From Lithospermum erythrorhizon (lineage: Eukaryota > Streptophyta > Magnoliopsida > Boraginales > Boraginaceae), in contig JADFUC010000804.1 in assembly GCA_019722365.1 (NCBI GenBank), positions 85,185 through 149,184 of the forward strand: a stretch of DNA of 64,000 nucleotides. Reading direction: 5' to 3'. Under the pieces are notes generated by a model. That model had not been told where the DNA came from and searched no databases. It worked only from the letters and a program-made list of their open reading frames with translations. Below are positions 1 to 11,270 of this stretch, in pieces; the first letter of the stretch is position 1, and every line of letters begins with the position of its first letter. A program made the position numbers and the translations under genes.

Positions 1-1590
1 TGGCTCGAGTCAAAAGCGATACTCGAGCGTAATCTATAAAGATAAATTACATGCCATTCTCGGAATATCCGTGCTTCACATTGCGTATTTGCATTGATTT
101 ATACTCTTGCGGTACCAACTCCACTCATCTTCTTTAACTTTTGCCCTTTAGGCCAGTCTACGCTGATCACCGTACGACTCTGTCGTCCTCAGGCCGTCCA
201 CCTCGGCACTAAGATCCGCTCTCCCGGTACATGCTCCCAGAGCTAAAGTGAGCACATGCCATCTGAGAAGGACACGCATTCATGAAAATGTCACACTTTG
301 ACATTCAGGCTCACGTTACTCTAGTACTGACAATTTCTTGCCTTGTGCCCACTCTGTCCACAATGGTAACATTGAATATACACATCTGCCGGAACACCAG
401 AAATACCACCGTGAAAACCACTCATTCTAGGGGTGCGAGATCTTTGAAAAGCTCTTGAAAATACAGATTCGGACCCAGTAGGTGTGCTGGATACGCCATG
501 GGCGTGCTGCTAAAATTCCTCCCAAAACCCATGCATGTGCCCCTCCCGGCTCCGATTCACATCGAGGATCTCCCTCTCTTTCCACTCTGAGTGCACTGTA
601 ATCTCTCTCCACATGTGCTACATTCCTCAAGCTGGTAAAAGCTGACATAAGCAAAAAACAAAAACCAGTCTCTCACGAATCTATAACCCGGCCCTTAGTG
701 AAGCTTGCGATCCTCTGTAGCTTAGTGGGGTACACTTCGGGAATCAAACGGCACGTCGCTAAACCTCTCTTCATACCCATCAACTGTCCTCTCTCCATGT
801 TGCATCTGGATCAACTCTCTCCGTAGCGTACATGAGTCTCAAGCAGAAATTTTGTTTAAAGAGTTCCACGAATCGAACCCAAATTGTCGGCATCTCTCCC
901 TAGCAGCAAATCTTTGTGGACATGGTTCCACCAACTCCTAGCTCATCCCGACAACTGGTACACCACATATTTCATTTTTAACTCATCCTCCAAACCCATC
1001 GGTTCAAACTTATTCTCTAATGCTTCCAGGAATTCAATCGCAACCTCTGGTGTCGCGGCTACTTGAAATTAATTAGTCCACTTAACTGAAAGCATCTAGC
1101 AATTTAAGTACGAATCTCCGCCTCTCGGAGTGCCACTGCTGGGTCAGGTACTGGGGCCTGCGCCACTCCCACTGCCTCTCCAAAATCCTCATACTCTTGC
1201 TCTGCGAAATTCACGTCCTCTGGGAAACCCGGTTGAGTACGCTTGGGGAAACCATCCACCATGTCTTCTTCTCTAGCTCCACGAGCTCTGCCTCTAGCAC
1301 CCCTTCCTCTAGGTCTACCCGGGCTCTTCGGCGTCACCCCTACCAGCAGCTTGTCTCAGCCACTACCTAGAAGCACCTCTACCTAGCGGATAGCGATTCA
1401 CGTCTGCGCCTTTCGATTCTCGGTGGCATCCTCGAGGCGGTCTAGGAAAGAAGATAAAAAATAATTTAGACTCATGAAAAGACTCAAGCCACAAAATTTA
1501 ACAAAACCTTAGGCATTAGGCACACACGCCCGCAGGCCAGGTTAAAGCGGAACCTGCGCTCACGATGCCATAATTGCCAACGACCGCGTC
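1..1590 (-). mobile_element. Ty3/gypsy internal region, gag remnant (copy A)
   Basis: Read on the minus strand this is the 5' internal part of a gypsy element whose 5' LTR lies to the right. Around 1104-1376 the minus strand encodes a short basic, Arg/Gly-rich leader (RPRGRGARGRARG), typical of the start of Tekay/Del-type Gag. Around 840-1070 it encodes a capsid-like stretch in shifted frames, with signs such as LSG-ARSWW. The frame is broken several times, so no Gag can be made. A PBS-like stretch near 1560-1578 resembles the initiator-Met tRNA complement in degraded form. The same gag text recurs at about 27600-28480, so both copies belong to one family. The element continues beyond the left edge of the window. 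Confidence 0.7.
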
Positions 1591-2454
1591 GGAGTCGACA
1601 CCACCGAGTTAGAGTCGTTGCTCCGGCATATGTCTCCCCGAGTCACCATAGATGGTTGACACAAAAATAACTTTGTTTGAAAATCAATAGCGATAGTTTG
1701 ATAAAAAGTGAAATAGTTCGAAAGTTCAAAATGTCTCATCTGAGTTTAACCATCATTGGCATCACCTAATCAAATCAAAGTGCAAATTTCATAACGTTAC
1801 CAAGTCCAAAATACTCCATAAAACAGTTTATAAATTTTCAACACAAAATATGAGTCTGAGTACACCAAAAATAATTGAGTAGAAAAGAAGAAAAAGAAAG
1901 TATTTATCGAGGATCCTATCCTGTCTGTCATCTAAGCAGATAGCGGTCACTCACAGAACTCAAGTAGCTTCTCAAATGGCACCCTCAATGCGGAGGTTGG
2001 AAGGGGTATTCGGCGACTTAGTGGAAGCGAATCACCCGGGTGGTAACTTATCCACATCAAAGCGAGGTACACAACAAAGCGATATATGGGCGTAGCAATA
2101 GAGTATATGTATCTACAATAAAAGAATATACCAAAAACTATCCATAGCATCAAAATAATGTAATCATCATCCAACATATATACGTTTTAGAGGACTCAAC
2201 ATGTTAACCACATGTTATATCCGGAGATAGCATGTCACATAGTGCTTGAGCAAAACATCATAAATTCTCAAACACAACGGTTTATACCACAATAACAATA
2301 TAAGCAAACTCAAACAAGACGAGGACATTATCAACATTTGAGGCAGGTGACATCCTCGATGTCAACCTGATACTGAAGCCAATGCACACAATGTAATACC
2401 CGACCGCAAAAATATGTGTGTGTGGTGTGTGATATGTTTTGATAAGATTTGATT

Positions 2455-2584
2455 GGTACTACTCATACCACCAAGATGCATCTTGCCCCGGAGGTATTCG
2501 TCCTATAAATTCCCAATGTTAAGGCGTGCTTGACTTTGAGGCCAATTTTTAGGATGGGTGACCCTTTGAGAAGTTTCTCGGTGG
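2455..2584 (+). repeat. 5S rRNA-like segment, Cassandra LTR 1
   Basis: Resembles plant 5S rRNA across its length: CATACCACCA near the start, an AATGTTAAGGCGTGCTTGAC block matching the A-box/intermediate element region, and AGGATGGGTGACC matching the C box. Several substitutions and a changed middle make it unlikely to be a working 5S gene. Confidence 0.75.
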
Positions 2585-2945
2585 CGGCGTGAGTGGCGAC
2601 AAAGCGTCTTTGGAAAGGCCGTGGTGAAGTTTGTGAGGCCCGATCCACATCAAATCTAATAACGCCGCAGAACCGGTAGGCGGGCGGGCGTTACAAATGT
2701 GTCGAGCAAGCCGTCCGGAGCTGTGGGATCTAAGTGCTATCTGGCGCGCCAAAGTCACGGAACACCTCTTGAGGCACATTAGAGACCACCTCTAGAATCT
2801 CACCTGGATATAGTGCAGTCTGGATGTGTTGTGGCTGCGGGGCGTTGAGTATTTAAGTGGGGGAGTTGTAATATCAGGACACTTAAAAATAATGATATTG
2901 TGTGTGTGTGTGTGTGGTGTGTGATATGTTTGATAAGATTTGATT

Positions 2946-3072
2946 GGTACTACTCATACCACCAGATGCATCTTCTTTTACCGGAAGCTCATCCTATAAG
3001 AACTCCAATGTTAAGTATTGTGACTTTGAGCTAATTCTAGGATGGGTGACCCGGCTGGGGAGTTTCGGTGAA
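2946..3072 (+). repeat. 5S rRNA-like segment, Cassandra LTR 2
   Basis: Same layout as the copy at 2455. The C-box block AGGATGGGTGACCC is intact, while the A-box region reads AATGTTAAGTATTGTGACTT and is more diverged. Confidence 0.75.
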
Positions 3073-3431
3073 GAGCACGTGAGTGAGGACAAAGCGTCTT
3101 TGGAAAGACCACGTGGTGGTTTGTGAGCCCGATCCATCAAATCTAATAGCAGCACCCGACCCGGTGGGGCCGGGCAGGCGTTACAAATGGTATCGAGCGG
3201 GCGATCCGGGCCTTGAGAACTAAGTCTTGCGGTAGCAAAGTCGCGCGGCACTCTTAGCGAGGCCGTAGGAGCCGCCTCTAAGTCTCACACGGATGAGTGC
3301 GATCTGGATGTGTTAATGTCTCACTTGAGGCGTTGAGTATTTAAGTGGGGGAGGTTGTAATCTTAGGCCCAGGTAAAAATATGTGTGTGTGTGTGTGTGT
3401 GGTGTGTGATATGTTTTGATAAAGATTTGAT

Positions 3432-3558
3432 TAGTCTTCTTCGTACACTTTGAAGATGGATCTTCTTTTTCGGAAGCTCGTATAAGAACTCCAATGTTAG
3501 CGTGCTTGACTGGGGTAATTCTAGGATGGATGACCCACATTTAGGAAGTTTCTCGGTG
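3432..3558 (+). repeat. 5S rRNA-like segment, Cassandra LTR 3 (degraded)
   Basis: The 5' third is heavily altered (CGTACACTTTGAAGATGG), but AACTCCAATGTTAGCGTGCT and AGGATGGATGACCC are still recognisable. It lies in the truncated LTR. Confidence 0.65.
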
Positions 3559-3615
3559 AAACACGTAGAGTGAGGGGACAAAATGGAAAGGCATTTGTAA
3601 TACCCGACCCAAAAA

Positions 3616-3646
<31 letters not shown>

Positions 3647-3668
3647 ATATGTTTGATATGATTTGATT

Positions 3669-3798
3669 GGTACTACTCATACCACCAAGATGCATCTTCT
3701 TTTCGGAAGCTCATCCTATAAGAACTCCAATGTTAAGCGTGATGGCGACTTCCAGAATGATCCCAGGATGGGTGGCCCGTTGGGAGGATTTACCGGTG
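3669..3798 (+). repeat. 5S rRNA-like segment, Cassandra LTR 4
   Basis: GGTACTACTCATACCACCA, then AACTCCAATGTTAAGCGTG and AGGATGGGTGGCCC. The middle is rearranged relative to LTR 2 and 5. Confidence 0.75.
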
Positions 3799-4155
3799 AG
3801 CCGTGAGTAAGGACAAAGCGTCTTTGAAGGCCGGTAAGTGGTTTGTGAGGCCGATCCATCAAATCTAATATAGCAGCGCCCGACCAGTGGGCGGGCGGCC
3901 GTCCCTGCAAATGGTATCGGAAACAAAGCCGTCCGGGCGTAAGGATCAGAACTATGCGTATGAGTGAAATAGGACACACCTCTTGAGGCCGTGGAGCCAC
4001 CTCTAGAATCACACGGATGGTACGTCTGGATGTGTTAATGGGCTCAACGAGGGCGTTGAGTATTTAAGTGGGGGAGGTTGTAATGCGGAGCCACGCAAAA
4101 TGTGTGTGTGTGTGTGTGTGTGGTGTGTTATATGTTTTGATAAGATTTGATTTAA

Positions 4156-4278
4156 GTGCTACTCATACCACCAGATGCATCTTCTTTTAGGAGCTCATCC
4201 TATAGAACTCGATGTTAAGCGTGCTTGACTGGGGGAGTAATTCTAGGATGGGGACCCCGGTAGGAAGTTTCTCGATGA
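4156..4278 (+). repeat. 5S rRNA-like segment, Cassandra LTR 5
   Basis: ACTCATACCACCAGATGCAT, then GATGTTAAGCGTGCTTGACT and TAGGATGGGGACCCC. The A-box/intermediate element region is the best kept of the five. Confidence 0.75.
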
Positions 4279-5940
4279 GCACGTGAGTGAGGAAAGACCC
4301 GGTGGTGGTTTGTGAGACCAGTCCATCAAATCTAATAACGCACCCGACCCGGTGGGCGGGCCGGGCGTTACCCTGCTTGTATCCGACATTTATATAATGC
4401 AGATTGCCGCTTTTCGGCGAGGGCTCGCTATATAACCTGACATAATATAAGTATCCCTTTTTCCCCTTGAGCTCACCGCCAGCTCACCCATAAAGATATC
4501 ATGTCCTTTTCGGCGGGCTCAATCATAACAATCTCGATATGGCACCCACCAATATACATAATACACCAATCTCATATAAACTCATTACCATAATATACAT
4601 AACACAACCATCCATCTGATTCAACATTTCGCTTCACAAGTGCGCTATCATATCGAGATTCAAAAGCAATTGCTTATAGTCACGTATCTATTTATCAAGT
4701 ACTTCACTCAAACGTAAATAATATTATCATACGAGTGATAAATCCCCACATTTGGCTAGTACCACTAGCGCAGAAATCAATCGATCCATGACGCCGGCGT
4801 TCCGAGTCTAAACAAAACACCGAAAGTACGATTACTACAAACTTCGTTATAAATTCTCTTTTTAACAACTTTTAGTACCCATTAGCCACTTTAGGTGAAA
4901 TATTACTAGTTAAGCTCAAACGATAAACTAAACGTAATGAGACAACCCCTTAACCATTTGACCCTACTACAACGCCATTGCTAACACACTTTAAACAATT
5001 TTTAACCAATCAAAATATCAACTCTTCAACCAACTAAACCCATTTTCTAACAACCTTTAACCTCACAGCCCGAACACTAACCAAATCTAATAAACTAATT
5101 TCAACATATATTCATCCGACAACTTATAGAGCTAATTCCACACCTCGAACAACTATAATAAAGGTCCAGAACATGCTTATACCATTAAAAGCGGTTTTGG
5201 AAAAAGTGGCCGAAGTCAACTTGAAGATCAACACAAACTACGCAATATTTTCAACCCAAAAAAATCACCCCATTATTTTCATCTCCTATACTATAATCTA
5301 AGTCTAGATAATAATCATATGCAATATTAAACCTCAAAAAGCAGTCAAACTAAATCCCAAAAGTCCGCGTCCCTAAAGCGTCTGAATTACTCATCCAAAT
5401 GCTAACTTTAAATCAAGAACAAATAAGTTAAGGCCTAAGAATCGGTGTAAGCAATAATGAAATACAAAAAATCCAACAAAAGTCAACCCATTGAAACTCA
5501 TAAAATATCCAAAATATTCGGCCTTTTTCATCTTGAATCGAAGAAGAGGATGATGAAACTCTCCAAGAAATTTGAGGGCCAAAGCTCGCGAGATGGAGGA
5601 GAAATCGAAGAAAGAAATTCAAGGGGGAGAGGGGAGGGGTTCGGCGGTTGGGGGGAAAGAAGGGAGATGGGATTTTCTTTTTTTTTTTTTTATCCTCTCT
5701 TAAGGGCTTGTTTGGTATGTGGGAAGGATGAGGGAAAAACGAGTTTATCTGAGATGAAAAGAAATCAACCGTTTTAGTTCAAGCAATACCTCTCGATTCA
5801 ACTTACCTCGACTATTAATTTCCAACATCAACATTTACAGTACATGAAATATAAAGTGGGTCCAATTTTACGTTAATTAAATTAATAACTTCACATTTTA
5901 ATTTATTCATTGACGAGTCGTTACCGGTTATTAAATTTCC

Positions 5941-6235
5941 ATGTGTCAAAAAAGTATTGTGACATTTGATTTCTTACAGCCCTTTCAAATTGATTATTCT
6001 TTATGTAGCGAAATGGTCGATTCCACGGTTATAATCGAAAGAAGAGTTACAGAGGTTTTTCAAACCAAAACTAAAAAGTCTTTATTCTCGAGATAAATAT
6101 TTTTTGATTAAGTATTTTGAATTTTTTAAATTTTACGGATTTCCATGAAAATGCTTATACGAATCTTCGCTATTGTTATAACACCATCTACATAGTGTCG
6201 TCGGCAGTGATGGAAAGCGAAGAACTAGGCCAAGT
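5941..6235. other. Spacer, nothing recognised
   Basis: AT-rich sequence between the right end of gypsy LTR copy A and the env-like remnant. I see no coding signal, repeat end or RNA gene in it. Confidence 0.5.
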
Positions 6236-7836
6236 GCTATTGACTTAGAGAATAAGAAGGCTGCATTAGATTTAGGGGAGATTCTGATGAATCTATGGAA
6301 CCTAGTAAGGCTGTTGATTTGGAAGACATGGAGATGAAAACTGAGGAGAGAAAGAGGAGTAGTAAAGGAAAAGGCAAGGAAAAAAGGGCTAGTGATGTTG
6401 TTGTTAGGATCGAGTGCTGGCTGCCAAAGGAGAAAGGAGTAGTGATATCTGAACCTATGAGTTTAGGAAAGGGTGATAGGTTTGTGGTTGATGATGTTCG
6501 CGAGTACGATGAAGGGGATAGGATACTGAGGAGAGGGGTCAAGGGGCAGAGCTAAATGTCAATGATAGTAGAAATAGAATCAATAACAGGTGGATTGCCA
6601 AGGATGTGGAAGAAGTATCTACGGATGGAGTAGACTTTTGTGGTTAAGAACACGAAGCTAAGTGGAAGTATGTGTGTGCCAGGAACATCTTGTCAGAGAG
6701 ATATCTATCTGAGGTCACCTATAATAACCGGACTACGTTGGCGTACTTGGGTGGTGCTAGGAATTATGTCGACATTAGACTTAGCTCGACTAGTCGGAGA
6801 GTTTATATGCAAGATTAACGGAGAATTACAGACCACGCAAGTCCCATGTTTAAAGGTGAAGCCCGGAGAACATGTCTTCAAATTCAACCTGGGTGATCAA
6901 CCAAACACTATGGGTTTAGGGATGAAGGAGCTACACTGAAATTAGGGGATATCATTGAGGTTAGTGGAAAGACAGCGGCCGGCTTGGCCTACGAGGAGCA
7001 ATTCTGGGCTTCACATCTGAGTTTGAGGTATCACGATCCTCCCTTTGAGGCTTCCATTGCCAACCTTGTGCCTACCTCAAATAATACAGTGAAACTAGGT
7101 AGGATCTTTACATTTGTGATGGGGACTGAGCATGTGCTAAATGTGGGAAAGATCATTTTCTATCAGATTGTGGATCATGCCAAAACTGGAGCCAGAAGAT
7201 TAGAAGCGATTGAAACTTTCCTAGCCTCATCTGCGGCTGCTTGCTCTTCGGCGTCAAACTGTTCTAAAGAAAGAAAATGGACTTGGGAAATATGTCAAGC
7301 CCCTGACTATAAGTGACAAGCTGATGAAAGGGAAGTATGTCATTGATGTCAATTCAATCGATAGTCGGCTGAACTGTTCTGAAGGGAGGAAATTTGTTAG
7401 TATGTTGCTCGAGGTTTATGAGAGAATTTGCTTAGGGTCGGCGAGATTCGAGGCCAAGACTATCGTAGCATCAGGCCAAAATCCATGCTACGAAGTCAAG
7501 AGTCCCTCAATGATCCAATGCCTCGCTATCTTGAGCTTTATTCGCACCCACACACATGCCTTTAATCCTCCGATGATCTTGAAGGCTGTTGATCTTGTTG
7601 CTGCGGTGATGAGACATGTGCGTCTCGTCAGCCAGCAATATGTTTTGTTTTCTCTTGCTTTGTGCATGTTTTTTAGATAAATGGGGAGTAGAGTTTTTGA
7701 TTTTGCGGTGATGTGGATTTGTGTGTTCTTTTGCTGTGTTTTATTGACTAATGTTTTAACACTTGTTTTTTTGTTGGTTTTCTCATCTTGTGAAGTTTGG
7801 GGATTTGTCATGAAAAACTTATCCAAAGGGGGAGTT
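6236..7836 (+). pseudogene. Env-like 'plant transposon protein' region of an LTR element, frameshifted
   Basis: Three frames together resemble the 'putative plant transposon protein' domain (the PF20167 type) found near the 3' end of large gypsy and some Copia elements. The start is Lys-rich (KGKGKEK near 6365). Next come an ERYLSEVTYNNRT-like stretch in one frame (about 6690) and LVGEFICKINGELQ (about 6790). Around 7060 is LVPTSNNTVKLGRI, then HVLNVGKIIFYQI (about 7130). In another frame at about 7213-7260 is FPSLICGCLLFGVKLF, the usual closing motif. At least three frame changes and internal stops prevent expression. No gag, pol or 5' LTR is visible upstream, so the element is 5'-truncated. 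The region ends in a purine tract AAAGGGGGAG just before an LTR start. Confidence 0.6.
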
Positions 7837-8620
7837 TGTTAATGCGAGGTGTTGAGGATGAGATTTTTAGCAGGAGTCTTCTTGTTATAACTATTGGATG
7901 GTCATATCCCCAAAGAGTACTCGATAGTTTGTTTTCGTCCGAGTGTTAAAACAATGAGGCTTCGAGACGTGTTTCACTTGCGAAAGGACTGTGCCTATAT
8001 ATTCGACCTTATCCGAATAATGAGTTTTGAAGATGTGATAAATGATGCATGATGGATAAAGATAGATAGCAAGTGTTGAAGTTCGGGTGGGAGTCTCCTT
8101 ATTCCGGTGTCCTTGTTTGTTTGAAGACCGAAGTCTTTGCATTGCCTACGATATATAAAGATCTCAAGACCAAGAATTGGAGACCACCGCAATTATCATT
8201 TATTCATCCATAGAGAATTCACAAGTGTTTAGAGTAGGTGAGTTTGTGTTAGGAGAAATCTGCAATTTTCTAGCCTTGTATACGTTATTAATAGCAGCAT
8301 TATTACTTAGCAGGTCTAACAGGAGCACTAAGTTGTGAAACATATTGTAACTTAGCAGAGTGTTGACAAAGGGAGAATTATAAAATAGGTGGATCACAGA
8401 TGCAGAAGAAAGGTGAAGGTTAGTTAAGGTGTAGTAGATGTGGAAAATTTGTGTAAGTCACTCTTTTGTAATTGCTTAATTGTTTAGTGGAATGCTCACA
8501 CAGACCAATTTCTTTTTTGGGGGCTCAGGTGTAATGACACCCGAGCTGGATATCGTGTGTGTGATGCTGTTTTCTCGTATTTAGTTATTGTTCCTGCACT
8601 TATTGATTGTTGGTTTGACA
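7837..8620 (+). mobile_element. 3' LTR of the env-like element
   Basis: Starts TGTTAATGCGAGG directly after the polypurine tract AAAGGGGGAGT (7826-7835) and plausibly ends at TTTGACA (8614-8620), about 785 bp. A TATA-like ATATATAAAG lies at about 8150. The LTR ends only about 115 bp beyond the PP2C stop codon, so it adjoins the 3' end of that gene in convergent orientation. No target duplication was confirmed because the 5' end of the element is missing. Confidence 0.55.
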
Positions 8621-8735
8621 ACTGGTCGTTGGTAGAATAGTTCACTGTTTCAAATACAAATATAACTTAAATTAATTTTGTTTCATTACACAGAAACATA
8701 ATTTTAAGCCTTCTCACTTCTAAAGCTCAATTTGA

Positions 8736-11270
8736 TTAATGAAACCTTACAACTATGCAAGATATATCATCCTTGCTTTTCCTAGAGAGAGCTTCTTCTG
8801 TAAGATGTTTTGCTGCTGCCTGTGCATCCTTTATATTCTTTATCGAGTCGACTGCTTCTTGATTCGACATCACCTGAATGAGAATATAATATCAGAAGTT
8901 GGAGTATAACATCAGAATTGAAATAATAGAATAACATCTTCAGGAAATAGTAACTTCAGCTTCATATGATGGATTCATATTTGCATAGAACCCACCTTCC
9001 ACAGACCATCACTTGCCAAAATGATCAAATCTATACCATCATCTATACCCTCTATTGCAACATCAGGTTCTGAACTAAGATGTATCTTTAAGCTCTTATC
9101 ACCAAATGCTCGAGCCACAGCCAGCTGCCCATCGACTCGAGGAACATCACCTACAAAGGAACAACTAAATAATGAGATGGGGAACATAGCTCAATTGTAA
9201 GAAGTTGGTCCGAATTCCAAGGTTTCCAAATAATGAGGAGCGATTCAAGATTAGCTATTACACGACATAGCAAAGCAAGTGAAGAAAATTACTCAGTATT
9301 CAAAATATAGATACTTTCTTCACAAATAGCACACATCTGAATCTATAAATTTCTTTAAATTGGATGATTAAGACATTAAGAAAATGTGGAAGCCGTGAGA
9401 TAAGGATTGAAAAGCAGACAACTTAAGATTTATGGAATCTCATAAACTTGAGAAGGTCGCTCATTAAATCATTTATCAGAATACCTGGAAGATTTGAAAC
9501 AAAACCGCCCTTGCTTTCAATAATCTTCTTCTCCTTGCTCGGCTCGTGATCAACAGATAGCTGCTCAGCCTCACCTTTTTTGCTTATAACAGCACGAGAA
9601 TCTCCTAAATTTGCAACTAAAAGTTTCTGACCATTGATAAGAATTGCAGTGACTGCAGTGGACCCTCCATTCCCCAAGTGAAGAGATGGTTCAAGTATAT
9701 TATTATCAGTTGTGCGATAAGCCCTCTTGATTGCACTCTCAGTATCAGTCCAAAAGTCCGGCTGCTTCAGGTGAAATTATACAGAGTAAAAGGATGACAA
9801 ATGACTTCAGAAAACGTTCCAATAAAAAATGTTGTGCAACAAACAGTCATTTTAGCATATGAAATCTTGAAAAAAATTAAAGGGGCACGCTACCTCTTTC
9901 AAGATGTTGCTGAATAAGTGCTTTTGTAAATAACTGGCAACATCATGACCCAAATGTCCATCAAAGATTGCAAATAGACCCAACTCATTGTCATCCTGTC
10001 GCTTGAACTCGGAAACCAAATAATCCTCCATTGCATGATTTGATTTTCCCTTCACTAGGTGAAATCCATGAGTTATGTGCTTGGACACCTTGCTTTTACC
10101 TTTTCCAGTATCAGGTGAGGATGCGGAAAAGCATGCCTTTTCCTGGGAAGTACTTCAAAAAAAATCAAAAACAGAAAGGCGACTAATGTGTTCAACAGGT
10201 CAAATCATAATCCCCTTAAGTGAAGTTAAACATATACACGGATTACTAACAAAAAGAGCATGCTCCTCAAATAACGAATAGGAGGAAATCAAACACTTGC
10301 ACCTTCTAAAGATTATAAGAATGCCAAAACTGAAACTAAACCTGTGAAAAAGAAACTAAATACAGAGGAATAAGGAGACGGGCAATACAAGTCTAACAAA
10401 AACGAAACCAATATCTGGAAGGGTTAGTTGATTAAGAGTAATTGACGATCAACTTGTACAGTTAATTGTACCATCTCAAATGATTAACTTCAAGCAAAAA
10501 AGATGACTATATCTATCTGGAACAAACCACGTAATCACATTCCATTAATCTTAAAATCTTAAAACTCTAAACATCGAATATCTTATTTATAAGATGTATG
10601 CTACGCCTAGTCTTGTATAGAGAAAATAGAACAATTCAATGATGAAAGTGTGTCAGCAGATATGCACCAATTCCTCTTCTGTCGTAGTACCTTCATTTGA
10701 TGTAAGTGGGCTCATTACATTCTTGACATGGACAACAGAATTATATATGACACTAACTTAAGAATATATAATCCTATAGTAATCTATGCGACACATCATT
10801 TTTCGCCTTGATTATCATGTTTTTCAAAAGTATGATAAGCTAAAGTAAAATGGTGACATTTCTTTGTTAAGTAAGGGTTCTATTGGATAGGTGCAAAAAA
10901 TATTGGTTAAAAAGCGATCAACTTGTTTGTGTAATAAAGTCAAATCTAGCTAATCAAAACGGATGCTCTCTTCCCTTTCCTATCTGTTTGTTCAAAGCTC
11001 TTGCACAATGATCAATCAAGCTCACCCCCAAAAAAAATAAAATATATAATATTCTTGCATCATCTGAGGCATTCTTAATCATGACTATAAAGCAAAACTA
11101 GCTCAAATTCATTTTTTAAGGATGCAATATTATTTAGATTTACAACAAAAGAAAAAATATAAGCACGTAAATACCAAAAGCAAACAAGAAAAGGCAAAAA
11201 AGGTGCAATTAAGTAGTAGAAAGATTGAAGAAGTTACCTTCATTTTATGCAAGATTTCTCTTCCTGTCAT
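8736..11270 (-). CDS. Protein phosphatase 2C, small plant clade (PIA1/At1g34750-like)
   Basis: Mg2+/Mn2+-dependent Ser/Thr phosphatase, likely in stress or defence signalling by family. Five exons on the minus strand: 11270-11238, 10142-9894, 9761-9485, 9150-8996 and 8873-8736, all with GT-AG borders and consistent phase, giving 283 residues, the usual length for this clade. The start MTGREILHKMK is the conserved tiny first exon; intron 1 is about 1.1 kb. PP2C motifs in order: MEDY (residue ~45), FAIFDGHLGHD with metal-binding Asp/Gly (~61), GGSTAV (~120), VANLGDSRAV (~135), DGQLAVARAFGD (~195), ASDGLWKV (~228) and KSKDDISCIVVRF with the C-terminal metal Asp (~268). No signal peptide or membrane segment. 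All key residues are present, so the gene looks functional. Which paralogue it is cannot be settled by eye. Confidence 0.93.

Larger units (their letters stand above)
2392..4371 (+). mobile_element. Tandem Cassandra-type TRIM array (5 LTRs, 3 internal regions)
   Basis: A unit starting TGTAATACCCGACC, then a (TG)n run, a 5S rRNA-like segment and an end GGGCGTTACA repeats five times: 2392-2695, 2867-3185, 3356-3595 (3'-truncated), 3596-3909 and 4079-4371. After copies 1, 2 and 4 comes a PBS-like AATGGTATCGAGC (initiator-Met tRNA complement; degraded in copy 1). It is followed by about 170 bp ending in a purine tract such as TTAAGTGGGGGAGG just before the next TG. LTR-PBS-short spacer-PPT-LTR with 5S sequence in the LTR is the defining layout of Cassandra terminal-repeat retrotransposons in miniature. 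No protein is encoded; such elements depend on other elements' enzymes. The array lies inside a gypsy LTR. I could not find a clean target duplication. Confidence 0.85.
1590..5940 (-). mobile_element. gypsy LTR (copy A), interrupted by a Cassandra array
   Basis: This is a minus-oriented LTR of the same family as the copies at 12269-14693, 22010-24420 and 28607-31049. Shared landmarks include a 'gagtcaccatagatggttgacac'-like block near 1665 (also near 22065 and 28680). Another is a 'cttttcggcgaggctcg'-like block near 4412 (also near 29409). A third is a pyrimidine-rich 5' leader near 5391-5640, where the minus strand is spuriously open. The copy runs in two pieces, 1590-2391 and 4372 to about 5940, with the 5S-containing array between them. 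Outer ends are uncertain by about 30 bases; the right end is placed by alignment to the other copies. Confidence 0.65.

Noticed and set aside
2463..4012. A series of similar minus-strand open frames with Thr-His repeats
   Set aside because: They are the reverse strand of the 5S-like Cassandra LTRs and their (TG)n runs; the repeated peptides just mirror the repeated DNA.
2455..4278. Functional 5S rRNA gene cluster
   Set aside because: Each segment has many differences from plant 5S rRNA and sits between LTR termini, PBS and PPT, which fits Cassandra and not 5S rDNA.
5391..5777. Overlapping open frames on both strands
   Set aside because: They fall in the pyrimidine-rich leader of the gypsy LTR and recur in the same place in other LTR copies (14291, 24004), so they are not genes.
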